A DNA stretch of 33,285 nucleotides from Gammaproteobacteria bacterium. GTDB taxonomy: Bacteria > Pseudomonadota > Gammaproteobacteria > SG8-11. Made by a program: the position numbers and the translations under genes. Where the stretch lies: assembly GCA_013151345.1 (NCBI GenBank), contig JAADIM010000085.1, positions 1 through 33,285 on the forward strand. The letters run 5' to 3'. The notes under the pieces are model-generated. The model searched no databases. It was not told the origin of the DNA and saw only the letters and a program-made list of their open reading frames with translations. How positions within the stretch are numbered: position 1 is the first letter of the stretch; the number at the start of each line of letters is the position of its first letter. Of this stretch, positions 1 to 9,171 are shown one piece after another.

Positions 1-930
1 ATGGGCCTATATGATGAAACCAATATGAAAAATATCACTTTTCGCCAATTACAAGTATTCGAATCGATCGCTAGAAATCACAGTTTTACATTGGCAGCGG
101 AAGAACTTTTTTTAACCCAGCCTACTGTTTCGATGCAGATTAGAAAGCTCGCCGATACAATTGGTATGCCACTTTTTGAGCAAATCGGAAAACGCATTTA
201 CCTGACTGATGCTGGCCAAGAATTGCTGACAGCATCACGCGATATATCTGACACGTTCTCCAGCTTCGATATGAAAATCGCAAATATGAAAGGAATAAAA
301 CAAGGCAACCTGCGGCTCTCAAGCGTCACTACCGCTGAATACCTGGCACCTAGAATTCTCGGTATATTTTGTCAACAATACCCAGGAATCAAGGTATTTT
401 TAGAAATTACTAACCGAGAACGCGTGTTGCAACGAATTGAAGATAACAAAGATGATCTTTATATTGTTAGTCTGCCACCGAATAATTTGAATCTGAACAT
501 TACCCCTTTTTTAGATAATCCACTCGTTGTGCTGGCACCTGCAAATCATCCTCTGGCTACAAAGAAAAATATTTCCATTGAAGAACTCTCAAAGGAAAAT
601 TTCGTTATGCGTGAACCTGGTGCCGGAACCGGCGTAGCACTGGCAAAATTAAAGCAAAACACGGGCGCCGAATTTAACGTCATTATGGAACTTGGAAGCA
701 ATGAGGCGATAAAACAAGCTGTCATTGGTGGATTAGGATTATCGATATTATCGAAATACGCGCTTTCTCACGAATTACAGGCAGGCGTACTTGTCTTATT
801 GGACGTACAGTACTTTCCACTAGAATATAGCTGGTATATCGTCTACCCCAAAGGTAAACAGCTATCTCTTGTCGCCCAACGCTTTTATGAATTCCTACTC
901 AAAGAAGGAATCCAACTTATCGGTTTATAA
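1..930 (+). CDS. LysR-family transcriptional regulator, CbbR-like
   Basis: This is a full-length LysR-type regulator of about 300 residues. A winged helix-turn-helix lies near residues 12-70 (FRQLQVFESIARNHSFTLAA followed by LTQPTVSMQIRKL), and a periplasmic-binding-protein-like effector domain spans about residues 95-300. From memory of the family, the linker and effector motifs (TNRERVLQ, DNPLVVLAP, REPGAGTG) resemble CbbR/RbcR regulators of Calvin-cycle genes, but no cbb genes are in the window, so the target is unknown. The window opens exactly on an in-frame ATG. A second ATG at 25 (MKNITFRQLQVFE) matches the usual family N-terminus better and may be the true start. The gene converges on sbcB, with only about 57 bp between the stop codons. 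Confidence 0.88.
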   Translation: MGLYDETNMKNITFRQLQVFESIARNHSFTLAAEELFLTQPTVSMQIRKLADTIGMPLFEQIGKRIYLTDAGQELLTASRDISDTFSSFDMKIANMKGIKQGNLRLSSVTTAEYLAPRILGIFCQQYPGIKVFLEITNRERVLQRIEDNKDDLYIVSLPPNNLNLNITPFLDNPLVVLAPANHPLATKKNISIEELSKENFVMREPGAGTGVALAKLKQNTGAEFNVIMELGSNEAIKQAVIGGLGLSILSKYALSHELQAGVLVLLDVQYFPLEYSWYIVYPKGKQLSLVAQRFYEFLLKEGIQLIGL

Positions 931-987
931 AAAATAACCAGATAAATAACTTACAATGTTTAATTCAAAGGTCCCTTAAACAATCTA

Positions 988-2439
988 TTATGGTAACAAT
1001 TGATCACCATAAGATATCAAGTCATCCAGTATCATCGTTAATTTTTCAGTTTGCGGGTGCGTATTTCTTATTTCTTGTATTTTTTCAACGTATTCATTAA
1101 TGGTGATACTTGATCCCCCGTCAGGATCAGTGAGCCGCGTAATGCGATACGACTCCCAGCGCGCTTTTTCATCTTTGGTTAATGTTTCATAATAGTTTCT
1201 GGCGCGATACCGAAAAAGCATTTCTGGTATTCTTTCGTCTGCAAAATTTTCACTAAAATTAACTAGGTTTTCTGGCTTCTCTAGACGAATTGCTTCCATC
1301 TTGGCCTTGTCTTCAGCGCTGAAAAACCCCCCGGAATACAGGCTGTGATCAGGATCATGGCTGATATCGAACACTTTTTCACTAAATACAGCTTGAATTT
1401 TTCTTACTAACTTCTTATCTATTATTAATGATTTAAGATGATTCATCGCAACAGTCAAATCAATATGCAAACGTTTCGCGGCTTCGCCATCCAATGTACT
1501 CATTGGCACAACGACAGGACATTTATTAATATGAATTGTTTTTAATGGTATTCTCTGCACAGCCTCTGGCAATTCAGTGGCGGGAGTAAATAGCCTGTAA
1601 CTAATTTCCTCTTTACTCAACGTTAACATTGGCGTGGGGTCATAGCGTAAATCGAAAACGATTATCGCATTTTTATTTGTAGGATGTGGCGCAACAGGCA
1701 CAACGACTGCCGCCCAGGTATATTCAGCAGAATACATACCGGAAACATGTATAACGGGTGTTTTATTAGTTGGATTTAGCAACGCCGCTATTTTGCGTTT
1801 GTTACGATGAATATAAGCGAATTCATATAACTTAGGCTGTTTTTCCTTAATCAATCTTGCTAATTCAATTGTAGCGTAGACATCTGACAAAGCATCATGT
1901 GCCGATTCATGCGCAATTCCATTTGCAACCGTTAGATGCTCCAATTTATTGCTCGGCTTTCCTTCTGATGGCCCTTCAGTGTAAATAGGCCACTGGATCC
2001 CGCCAGGACGCAGTGCGCGTGTTAATCGTACGACATCAATAATATCCCAGCGCGAGCATCCATTTTGCCATTCTCTGGCATAAGGATCGAAGAAATTTCT
2101 ATACAATGTGTAACGTGTAAATTCGTCATCGAAACGAATGCTATTATAACCAACAACGCATGTACCCGGCTGGGAAAACTCCTGATGCACTCGGTCGATA
2201 AACTTTGTCTCTATAATTCCTTTTTGCAATGCCATCTGGGGAGTAATCCCCGTCACAACACAAGATTCCGGATGCGGTAACATATCGTTGGATGGTAAAG
2301 AATAGACCATCAATGGATCACCAATGATATTCAGATCCTCGTCCGTGCGAACACCTGCGAATTGAACAATACGATCCCTCTTTGGATCAAGCCCAAAGGT
2401 TTCGTAGTCATACCAATAGAGTGTGTTTTTAGTTTGAAT
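988..2439 (-). CDS. sbcB: Exodeoxyribonuclease I, with a non-canonical start codon
   Basis: SbcB degrades single-stranded DNA 3' to 5' in recombination and mismatch repair. The DnaQ-like exonuclease motifs are present: YDYETFG carries the first Asp and Glu, GYNSIRFDDEFTR the second motif, and AHDALSDVYATIEL the final His and Asp. The SH3-like and C-terminal helical regions (HVSGMYS, HINKCPVV, FRYRARN) follow. The first ATG (2310) or TTG (2313) would remove the DYET motif. The frame stays open upstream to a TGA at 2470-2472, and the residues there match the SbcB N-terminus. That segment holds no ATG, GTG or TTG. The best candidate starts are ATT at 2437-2439 or the adjacent CTG at 2440-2442, just after a GGAAGGG Shine-Dalgarno-like run. 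Starting at ATT gives 483 residues, against 475 in E. coli. The gene lies downstream of topA on the same strand, about 380 bp away. Confidence 0.9.
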   Translation of the reverse strand: MQTKNTLYWYDYETFGLDPKRDRIVQFAGVRTDEDLNIIGDPLMVYSLPSNDMLPHPESCVVTGITPQMALQKGIIETKFIDRVHQEFSQPGTCVVGYNSIRFDDEFTRYTLYRNFFDPYAREWQNGCSRWDIIDVVRLTRALRPGGIQWPIYTEGPSEGKPSNKLEHLTVANGIAHESAHDALSDVYATIELARLIKEKQPKLYEFAYIHRNKRKIAALLNPTNKTPVIHVSGMYSAEYTWAAVVVPVAPHPTNKNAIIVFDLRYDPTPMLTLSKEEISYRLFTPATELPEAVQRIPLKTIHINKCPVVVPMSTLDGEAAKRLHIDLTVAMNHLKSLIIDKKLVRKIQAVFSEKVFDISHDPDHSLYSGGFFSAEDKAKMEAIRLEKPENLVNFSENFADERIPEMLFRYRARNYYETLTKDEKARWESYRITRLTDPDGGSSITINEYVEKIQEIRNTHPQTEKLTMILDDLISYGDQLLP

Positions 2440-2483
2440 CAGCTTCCCTTCCTGTTCCTGTCTTCCTATTCAATTTCTGCTCC

Positions 2484-2522
2484 CTTAATTACCGCCTTTC
2501 CTGTAGGGAACCTGTAATTAAG
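2484..2522. promoter_or_regulatory. Perfect 9-bp inverted repeat upstream of sbcB
   Basis: CTTAATTAC at 2484-2492 is matched by GTAATTAAG at 2514-2522, separated by 21 bp that contain a second small inverted repeat (TTCC/GGAA). It lies about 45 bp upstream of the inferred sbcB start. It could be a regulator site or an mRNA hairpin. No known operator is recognised. Confidence 0.35.
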
Positions 2523-2823
2523 TTTGAACGCGTATTTATGAGTTGCATCCGAAACAGCTTATATCAATATTAGCATTCACTTATTTTTCATTGTGACTGC
2601 TTGATAAAGAATCTAGCACGTTTTACTTTATACAAACAATCCGGGTATTTCCCTAATTCACAATCCTAAAATCGTTAGTTGGACGGCATGTAGAGTGCCT
2701 TTTTTCTTGTAACTGCTTCTTGTGACTGGGTCGGATGCCATTTTACGTACCCTAGAAAAAACCTGAGGCAAAACGTATACATCGTTAATATCGAAGAAAT
2801 ACTGAATAACTTCTGTTAGTTTG
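2523..2823. other. Spacer between topA and sbcB
   Basis: About 300 bp of AT-rich sequence with no credible gene on either strand. It presumably holds the topA transcript end and the sbcB promoter, but no strong intrinsic terminator is visible on the minus strand. Confidence 0.5.
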
Positions 2824-5586
2824 TCAGCTCTTTTTTGCTGCCTTCTTGCTAGCCTTTTTCTTGCTGACTTTCTTTTTTGTTACTTTTTTCTTGGCGGCCT
2901 TTTTCTGAACCATTTTCTTTGCTGTCTTTTTTGCAACCGATTTGCTAATCGCTTCTTTTTTGCTTACTTTCCATTTTTTGTCTATATAGTGTACAGTCCA
3001 GCCGCTAGCCTTGCCGTCCACTTCAGACATAATATACTGCTCTTTATTTTTACGACTGTATCTTATTATCGCAGGATTGCCGTCATCATCTTTTACCGGT
3101 GCTTCACATAGATAATCAAATTTAGGATCTAACTCACTACGATGTCTCAATAAATCTTCTACCTGGGGTGCTTTAGTTTCACGCGATTTAGGGAAAGCAC
3201 TGGACGCTAGAAAAACACCTGCAAGACCATCCCTTAAAATAAAATAACCTTCTGTTTTTTCGCACGGTAACTCTTGCATATGGATTGGGTCTGCCTTTGG
3301 TGGCGCCACTTCACCATTACGCATTAATTTGCGCGTGTTTTTGCATTCCTCGTTAGTACACCCAAAATATTTGCCAAATCGACCTGATTTAAGCTGCATA
3401 TCAGCACCGCACTTATCACAGTCTACAATTGGACCCTCATACCCCTTAATATGAAATTTCCCGTGCTCAACTTCAAATCCGGAACAATCCGGATTATTAC
3501 TGCAGATGTGGAGCTTCCGTTCTTCATCAATTAAATAATCATACATTGCAGAATTACAAATTGGGCAACGACTTTTCTCTCGTAGTGCTTTTGCCTCAGC
3601 TTCGCCGTTACCTTCAGTCGATACAGACTCTTCACCCGAAATTAGGTTTATCGTAGATTTGCATCGTTCTTTTGGCGGCAAATTGTAGCCAGAACAACCA
3701 AGAAAGACCCCGGTTGAACCGACTCGTACCATCATATTTCTGCCACAAGTCGGACAAGCAATATCTGTTTCAGTCGGGTCATTGCTACGCATGCCCTTCT
3801 TGTCGTTTCCCGCAATTTTAAGCTGTTTTTTGAAGCCACTATAAAATTTGTCCAGAACGTCGGTCCATTCACTCTTGCCTTCCGCAACAGCATCTAGCTT
3901 TTTTTCCATACCTGCCGTGAAACCGTAATCCATTAAATCAGCAAAACATTCCGCCAACCTGTCTGTCACAATTACACCGATTTTCTCCGCATAGAATCGC
4001 CGACTCACAGTAGATACATAACCACGATCTTGAATTGTCGAGATAATACTCGCGTAGGTAGACGGGCGTCCAATCCCCTGTTTCTCCAGTTCTTTCACAA
4101 GACTTGCTTCAGTAAAACGTGGTGGTGGCTTGGTAAAATGCTGAGACGGATTTAATTGCTGAAGACCCAATAAATCACTTTCGCTTACTTCGGGAAGTAT
4201 AACGTCGTCTTCTCCTTTGCCACCGGGTTTAATAACTTTAGTCCAACCATCAAAAAGCAATGTACGACCTTTAGCACGCAATTCATATTTTTCTGCATGT
4301 ACGGTCAACGTCGTTGAATCATATTTTGCGGGTGGCATTTGGCAAGCAACAAATTGCCGCCAAATCATTTCGTATAAACGCACCGCATCATCGTCCATCT
4401 TTAGTAAATCAGACTTCATAACGCTTACATCAGACGGCCGAATCGCTTCGTGTGCTTCTTGCGCACCTTCAGCACTGGAGTAGACGATGGGATTCTCAGG
4501 CAGATATTTTTTGCCATACTTATTTCCGATATATTCCCGGCAAGCTTCGACCGCATCTTTACTTAAGTTGGTCGAGTCAGTTCGCATGTAAGTTATGTAA
4601 CCTGCCTCATATAACCTTTGCGCCATCATCATGGTTTTCTTAACACCAAAATTTAAGCGTGTGCTGGCCGACTGCTGCAAGGTTGAAGTAATAAAGGGTG
4701 CTTTAGGCTTACTTGTAGACGGTCTAGTCTCTCGCTTAAAAACTTTATACTCAGCATTTTCAAGCGTGTGTAACGCTGCATCTGTTTGTTCTTTTGAATT
4801 CGGGCGAAAATTCTCGTCTTCATACTTGGCTACTTGTGTTGTCAGCTTACCGCCCTTGGGCGTCTTCAAATCAGCAAAAACTTCCCAGTATTCCTCTGGA
4901 TTAAAAGCGTAAATTTCTCTCTCTCGCTCAACAATGAGTTTAACGGCAACAGATTGCACGCGTCCTGCTGATAAGCCACGCGCGACTTTTTTCCATAACA
5001 ATGGAGACAACATGAAACCGACAACTCTATCAAGAAAACGACGAGTTTGTTGTGCATGTACCCGGTGCAAGTCAATCTTGGACGGATGTTCAAACGCTTC
5101 TTTAATCGCGTTGCGCGTTATTTCATTAAACACAACGCGCTTATAATCTGTTTTTTTACCGCCGATGGCCTCACGCAAATGCCACGCTATCGCCTCACCT
5201 TCGCGATCAAGGTCAGTTGCCAGATATATCGTATCGGCATTTTCAGCGAGCTTTTGTAACTCCTCTATAACTTTCTCTTTACCCGGCATGATTTCATAGG
5301 TTGCTTTCCACCCTTGTTCGGGATCTATCCCCATGCGTCTTATTAACGCTAACTGTGCCCTTTCTTCTTTGCGAGCTTCACGTTCCTTTTCTGGCAACTT
5401 GCGCGATGCGGCCGCCAATTTGGCCCGCTCTGAGGGCGTCATGGATGATTTTGCGGCGACACTGCCACTGGTTGGGAGATCACGTATGTGCCCAACACTG
5501 GATTTGACTATATAGTCTTTTCCTAAATATTTATTGATCGTTCTGGCTTTCGCCGGTGATTCAACAATGACGAGAGATTTACCCAT
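2824..5586 (-). CDS. topA: DNA topoisomerase I
   Basis: This type IA topoisomerase (920 residues) relaxes negative supercoils. The Toprim domain at residues 1-145 carries Glu9 in VIVESPAKA and the metal-binding DLDREGE at 125-131. The active-site Tyr is about residue 333 in [28 protein letters not shown] and the other core motifs follow. Three C-terminal zinc-ribbon modules are seen: CPTCG with CSGY, CPIC with CSNNPDC, and CDKCG with CTNEEC. The last 50 or so residues form a lysine/alanine-rich tail ([21 protein letters not shown]) like a histone-H1 tail. Such tails occur on topoisomerase I of several bacteria and probably aid DNA binding. The ATG start at 5586 gives the canonical [11 protein letters not shown]-terminus. 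Confidence 0.98.
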   Translation of the reverse strand: MGKSLVIVESPAKARTINKYLGKDYIVKSSVGHIRDLPTSGSVAAKSSMTPSERAKLAAASRKLPEKEREARKEERAQLALIRRMGIDPEQGWKATYEIMPGKEKVIEELQKLAENADTIYLATDLDREGEAIAWHLREAIGGKKTDYKRVVFNEITRNAIKEAFEHPSKIDLHRVHAQQTRRFLDRVVGFMLSPLLWKKVARGLSAGRVQSVAVKLIVEREREIYAFNPEEYWEVFADLKTPKGGKLTTQVAKYEDENFRPNSKEQTDAALHTLENAEYKVFKRETRPSTSKPKAPFITSTLQQSASTRLNFGVKKTMMMAQRLYEAGYITYMRTDSTNLSKDAVEACREYIGNKYGKKYLPENPIVYSSAEGAQEAHEAIRPSDVSVMKSDLLKMDDDAVRLYEMIWRQFVACQMPPAKYDSTTLTVHAEKYELRAKGRTLLFDGWTKVIKPGGKGEDDVILPEVSESDLLGLQQLNPSQHFTKPPPRFTEASLVKELEKQGIGRPSTYASIISTIQDRGYVSTVSRRFYAEKIGVIVTDRLAECFADLMDYGFTAGMEKKLDAVAEGKSEWTDVLDKFYSGFKKQLKIAGNDKKGMRSNDPTETDIACPTCGRNMMVRVGSTGVFLGCSGYNLPPKERCKSTINLISGEESVSTEGNGEAEAKALREKSRCPICNSAMYDYLIDEERKLHICSNNPDCSGFEVEHGKFHIKGYEGPIVDCDKCGADMQLKSGRFGKYFGCTNEECKNTRKLMRNGEVAPPKADPIHMQELPCEKTEGYFILRDGLAGVFLASSAFPKSRETKAPQVEDLLRHRSELDPKFDYLCEAPVKDDDGNPAIIRYSRKNKEQYIMSEVDGKASGWTVHYIDKKWKVSKKEAISKSVAKKTAKKMVQKKAAKKKVTKKKVSKKKASKKAAKKS

Positions 5587-6388
5587 ATAAAATACACTTA
5601 TTTTTTATCACTGTACTACCTTTCAACCCGCCCAAAGAAACGCCCCGTGTATAGAAATAAAGTCTACTACACCTTACTGTCAAGCAACAAAACGCACAGA
5701 GCACAATATTTCGCCTCAATCGATCAAAAACACAGCAAAAAAGGAAACTAACTGAACTAACCGGAGGTTTACCGTCCTCTGAACCATTTATCGGGGGATA
5801 GTTTAAAATATTGAATTGTTTTTCACATGACTACCGTAAATTAGACCCAATTAAACCCGGACTTTAATATAGTTACCTAGCGCCACTCTTAAACTCGAAA
5901 TAAATATATATCTCAAACAATCATTAATAAACAATGATCTCCTGATTGACCTCTTGTAAGTACTTGATTGCAGGAGGCCGCGGAATCATGACACATTAAC
6001 TTATTCTGGTATATACAGACGTATCTTCCTAATACCCAATCTAACTATTTGTCCATCGGGAAAATTCGAGACTCGCACCATTTTATTTATGCTTGCGCAA
6101 TATTTTACATAATATTTGCCCTGTTGGTACGATATGGGTCACGCTGGTATTGCAGACTATTTAGGTACTGTAAAAAGGATAATCAGTATCAGCACTGGCA
6201 TAGAAAGGTGGAAACATCTGCCTTAGTTAATGGCAAATCATTTGCAAACTTTTCCGGTAAATCCAGGTTAGATAAAAACAAAACTCAAAATAACACAGTC
6301 TGCACCGCCATTTGTGCAACGTTTAAAAGATTTGTTTGCGTCACTATCGATTCTAACCTTAGATGGATTTTTAAAATACTTCTCTTGT

Positions 6389-6430
6389 GTTCTCCGCAGC
6401 TCGATTAAGTTCACTTTTTGAGCGCTCCGA
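6389..6430 (-). repeat. Diverged copy of the peroxiredoxin gene 3' end
   Basis: These 42 bp match 7370-7411 at 33 positions, and all nine differences are transitions. On the minus strand it preserves the in-frame ending Ala-Leu-Lys-Lys-stop (GCGCTCAAAAAGTGA) of the peroxiredoxin-like gene. Similarity stops abruptly on both sides. It is probably a remnant of a duplicated or decayed gene copy. Confidence 0.5.
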
Positions 6431-6476
6431 ACAAATAGTGGACACGTACGATTTTCAACAAGCTTGGAAAAACGAA

Positions 6477-6500
6477 CCTTTGCACTCCCCTTTGCACTCC
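6477..6500. repeat. Perfect 12-bp tandem duplication
   Basis: CCTTTGCACTCC occurs twice head to tail (6477-6488 and 6489-6500), about 130 bp upstream of the exported protein gene. It is one of several short tandem duplications in spacers of this window. Confidence 0.8.
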
Positions 6501-6627
6501 GTAGTAAAGTACGACATAAATTTATTATAAATAAAATGAGACTTGATTCACATTAACTTTGAATACAATTAACTTAACATTCTTTTTTCACCATCAACTA
6601 TATTAAATCATTTTAGGGAGAAAAATC

Positions 6628-7305
6628 ATGAGCAAGATAAGTAAATATTTTCTTAGATTAAGTCTCGGCTTGTCTCTAATTTTAGGAATCTTTCCTGTCT
6701 TTGCTAGTGAATGCACCTACACATTAACTACTTCAGATCAGGGTATCGCAACAATAAATATCAAAAGGAATGAAGTTAAAATCAAAATCAAGGATGCGCG
6801 TCCTAACACAATGTACACCGTCTGGAATGATTTTAAGAACAGGGCATCTGGCCAACTTGCTGATGATTATCCACTGGATAAAGGTGCTATTGGTCGCGGT
6901 GTTGCGCCCACCTTCGCATCAACGGCTGGAGTGACTGCGGGAATGGGGCTGGATCCTAATTCTTTTGTTACCGATGAAGAGGGTGATGCGTTCTTCAGGG
7001 TTAAGCTGGACTACAAAGTTCTAGTAGAAGGCGCTAGTCCCGTCGTCGGTGGTGAACTTGCTATGCAAGGCATGAATCGCGTTGGTGGTTATTGGTTAAG
7101 GAAATACGACATTGACCCAAATACGGCGGCGAGTTTGCAAATGGTCGACCCAAACAACGCGACATTACCTCTGCTAGAACGCGCAACCATACAAGGCTTC
7201 ACGATACAATATCACCCTGATTTCATCTCTCACGGCCACACACCAGGCGTTGGCGGCGTAGATCATTTTGGTGCTTTCAAAGGCGATATTCCAGCGAGCT
7301 GCTAA
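6628..7305 (+). CDS. Exported protein of unknown function
   Basis: This 225-residue protein has a clear Sec signal peptide: a basic N-terminus, a hydrophobic stretch at residues 9-24, and a likely cleavage after VFA. One Cys sits just after the signal peptide (SEC) and the protein ends in Cys, so an end-to-end disulfide is possible in the periplasm or outside the cell. A histidine-rich segment near the C-terminus (YHPDFISHGHTPGVGG then VDHFGAF) could bind metal. I do not recognise the family. The start is supported by AGGGAG about 6 nt upstream of the ATG. The gene appears to be monocistronic, with its own promoter region and a strong terminator 45 bp downstream. Confidence 0.8.
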   Translation: MSKISKYFLRLSLGLSLILGIFPVFASECTYTLTTSDQGIATINIKRNEVKIKIKDARPNTMYTVWNDFKNRASGQLADDYPLDKGAIGRGVAPTFASTAGVTAGMGLDPNSFVTDEEGDAFFRVKLDYKVLVEGASPVVGGELAMQGMNRVGGYWLRKYDIDPNTAASLQMVDPNNATLPLLERATIQGFTIQYHPDFISHGHTPGVGGVDHFGAFKGDIPASC

Positions 7306-7350
7306 AAAACTGATACATTCTATATATACAAAAAGCTATACACAAAAGCA

Positions 7351-7376
7351 ACGGGAAGCAACGCTTCCCGTTTTTT
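7351..7376 (+). terminator. Intrinsic terminator of the exported protein gene
   Basis: A perfect 9-bp stem ACGGGAAGC/GCTTCCCGT with a 3-nt loop is followed by six T residues. The T run is on the plus strand. The hairpin lies between convergent genes and might also affect the peroxiredoxin transcript. Confidence 0.9.
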
Positions 7377-7411
7377 GTAGTTCGATTAAATTCATTTTTT
7401 GAGCGCTTTGA
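7370..7411. repeat. Peroxiredoxin 3' end, partner of the echo at 6389-6430
   Basis: This is the 3' end of the peroxiredoxin-like gene and 20 bp beyond. The sub-sequence TAGTTCGATTAAA at 7378-7390 recurs exactly at 8087-8099 just upstream of the gene, so the gene is flanked by 13-bp direct repeats. Confidence 0.55.
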
Positions 7412-8054
7412 GAGCTTCAACGATATCATTAGGGTCCATTCTATTAATATAGATTTTATCAACGTGCGCTGCTTGGATAATCCGCTTTTGATCAATTACA
7501 TAAGTGGCAGGGATAGGCAGTTCGTAAGAATTATCACCATTGGATTCTGGTACATCAATACCCCAATCCAAGTAAAGTGGTCTCATCTTTTGATCAACTA
7601 TACAAAGTAACCCATACTCTTTTACAACCCGGTTACCAACATCGCTCAGTACCTCAAACTCAAGATTATGCTTTTCGACAGTTGATAGTGAGTTGTCAGG
7701 GGTTTCAGGTGATATGCCTATAAGGGTCGCGCCCAGTTGTTTGAATTCAGGGAGGCACTCTTGCAATGCTTTGAATTCAAGATTGCAATACGGACACCAA
7801 CCTCCTCGATAAAAACTTAATACAACTGGACCCTCTTTTAAATAATCAGATAGTTTTCTATCACCGCCTTTTACACTTGGCAAACAAAAATCCGGTGCTT
7901 GATCGCCTATTCGTTTTGCGTTCTTATCAATATCCGACTCACTTAATCGCTGCATACTCAAACGGAGAGTTTGTTTAGAATCATCGTCTAAACTTTCAAT
8001 AAATTCATTTGCTTGCTGCTGCGCGCGTTCTGTAAGAGAGGGTTGTTGTGCCAT
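7392..8054 (-). CDS. Peroxiredoxin-like (AhpC/TSA) family protein
   Basis: This 220-residue thioredoxin-fold protein belongs to the PRX-like2 type of AhpC/TSA proteins. The motif FYRGGWCPYCNLEF holds Cys87 (presumed peroxidatic) and Cys90 in a CxxC arrangement. APDFCLPSVKGG and the VVLSFYRGG strand before it are typical of the fold. No signal peptide is present, so it is cytoplasmic and probably reduces peroxides using thioredoxin or glutathione. The ATG at 8054 is chosen because AGGAGC lies just upstream. A longer in-frame start at 8138 would add 28 residues unrelated to the family. The TetR gene lies 184 bp upstream on the same strand. Confidence 0.9.
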   Translation of the reverse strand: MAQQPSLTERAQQQANEFIESLDDDSKQTLRLSMQRLSESDIDKNAKRIGDQAPDFCLPSVKGGDRKLSDYLKEGPVVLSFYRGGWCPYCNLEFKALQECLPEFKQLGATLIGISPETPDNSLSTVEKHNLEFEVLSDVGNRVVKEYGLLCIVDQKMRPLYLDWGIDVPESNGDNSYELPIPATYVIDQKRIIQAAHVDKIYINRMDPNDIVEALKALKK

Positions 8055-8086
8055 TATGATGCTCCTAATTGGATAAGGAATTAAGA

Positions 8087-8099
8087 TAGTTCGATTAAA
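8087..8099. repeat. 13-bp direct repeat flanking the peroxiredoxin gene
   Basis: TAGTTCGATTAAA here is identical to 7378-7390 at the other end of the peroxiredoxin-like gene. Confidence 0.7.
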
Positions 8100-8238
8100 A
8101 TACATATCGCTCGGCTTATTGCTTAAAATTAATACCATGCGTGAATCGCAGACCCTGGCAGAAATATAGTAGCAGGAAGTAGTTAGCTTTCTAACTAATA
8201 AATACGGTATCTTTTTCAGCGAAGGTTTTCCTGTGTTT

Positions 8239-8799
8239 TTATAGGGCCACGACCCACTCTTTTAGTTGTTTTATCTGTACTTCAACAACATGTGGATCAT
8301 TTAATGCGTTAGCCAGAAGGTTCGTGCCACTCAAAGACGCTATCAATTTTTGTCCTAATGCGTTTGCCTGGGGTTTTCCCATTTGCACAAATTGCTCTGT
8401 TACCCATTCCAGCTGAAATATAAGTACAGCGTCTATTTTATCAGACAAAGCACTTCTGTTTTTATCCAGTTCTTGACACAGACTACCAACGGGACAACCA
8501 TATTTTGCGGCTATCTCTCTCATTTCATTAGCAAAATCAAGAAACAGGACTAATCGTTTACGGGGGTCTGGTTCGGTTTCTTCAAAGCCTCGCATTAAGT
8601 CTTTTATACCTTCATCGTGCTCAGATATAACAGCTGAGGCGATATCTTCCTTGGTTTTAAAATAATAATAAACATTACCCAAGGGCACACCTGAGTCGTA
8701 TGCGATATCCGCCAGACTAGTTTGGTTAAACCCTTGTTTATGGATCAGCGTCTTGGCTGAATCTACTAAACGTTCTCTTTTATCGCTGCTACGAGGCAT
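8239..8799 (-). CDS. TetR/AcrR-family transcriptional regulator
   Basis: The protein has 186 residues. The N-terminal helix-turn-helix spans about residues 8-53 (TSLADIAYDSGVPLGNVYYYF, then KTKEDIASAV). The ligand-binding domain carries two cysteines in YGCPVGSLCQEL, a stretch I associate with a common TetR subfamily. These cysteines could sense oxidants or electrophiles, but that is inference. It lies directly upstream of, and co-oriented with, the peroxiredoxin-like gene, which makes that gene a natural candidate target. No clear palindromic operator was identified in the 184-bp gap. Confidence 0.93.
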   Translation of the reverse strand: MPRSSDKRERLVDSAKTLIHKQGFNQTSLADIAYDSGVPLGNVYYYFKTKEDIASAVISEHDEGIKDLMRGFEETEPDPRKRLVLFLDFANEMREIAAKYGCPVGSLCQELDKNRSALSDKIDAVLIFQLEWVTEQFVQMGKPQANALGQKLIASLSGTNLLANALNDPHVVEVQIKQLKEWVVAL

Positions 8800-9171
8800 A
8801 AGTTAGCTATTGTGAAATATAGTTAAAAAATTTAATTAAAATTGGAATAAGAGCGAATATCACTATACCGTAACAGTCGTTATCTACGCTATGCCTATAT
8901 ATCCCAGCAAAAGTAAGTATTATCACTATTTTTTATAATATTTTTATCAGACATTCACAGTTTCTACTGTCAAAACAAAATCATAAAAATGAAGGATAAG
9001 GAATCTCTTGACCTAGATGTTCTTGCTTTATATCCTCCTTGAGATCCTTTAGGCTCAGAGCAGAGCGGGCAAAAATCACTCGATTATTGACAGAGTACTG
9101 AGATTGAGTTACTAACACTGGGTTACTAAGGGCCGGTTTTTATTCAATAATTTGAACATGGGGAGAAAATA
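8800..9171. other. Divergent spacer between the TetR gene and ppiB
   Basis: 372 bp with no gene. It contains a well-formed ppiB promoter near its right end (9087-9115) and presumably the leftward promoter of the TetR gene. An 8-bp direct repeat GTTACTAA overlaps and follows the -10 region. Confidence 0.5.
9087..9115 (+). promoter_or_regulatory. Sigma-70 promoter of ppiB
   Basis: A perfect -35 box TTGACA (9087-9092) is followed by a 17-bp spacer and a -10 box TACTAA (9110-9115). The predicted transcript starts about 50 bp before the ppiB ATG. Confidence 0.6.

Larger units (their letters stand above)
5587..6627. other. 1-kb spacer between topA and the exported protein gene
   Basis: This AT-rich stretch shows no convincing gene. 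It should contain the divergent promoters for topA (-) and the exported protein gene (+). It holds a short peroxiredoxin-tail echo at 6389-6430 and a perfect 12-bp tandem duplication at 6477-6500. The longest open frame (from a TTG at about 6049, 119 codons) has no ribosome-binding site and low-complexity composition, and is not called. Confidence 0.5.

Noticed and set aside
2688-2712. GGCA/TGCC followed by T run on the plus strand
   Set aside because: Only a 4-bp stem, and no plus-strand transcript is expected here.
5972-5999. AGGAGG followed by ATG ACA CAT TAA
   Set aside because: A perfect Shine-Dalgarno but only three codons before the stop, and no extended frame downstream; probably chance or a dead gene start.
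6049-6408. 119-codon open frame in the topA-exported protein spacer
   Set aside because: TTG start without a ribosome-binding site, composition unlike real genes, no recognisable domain.
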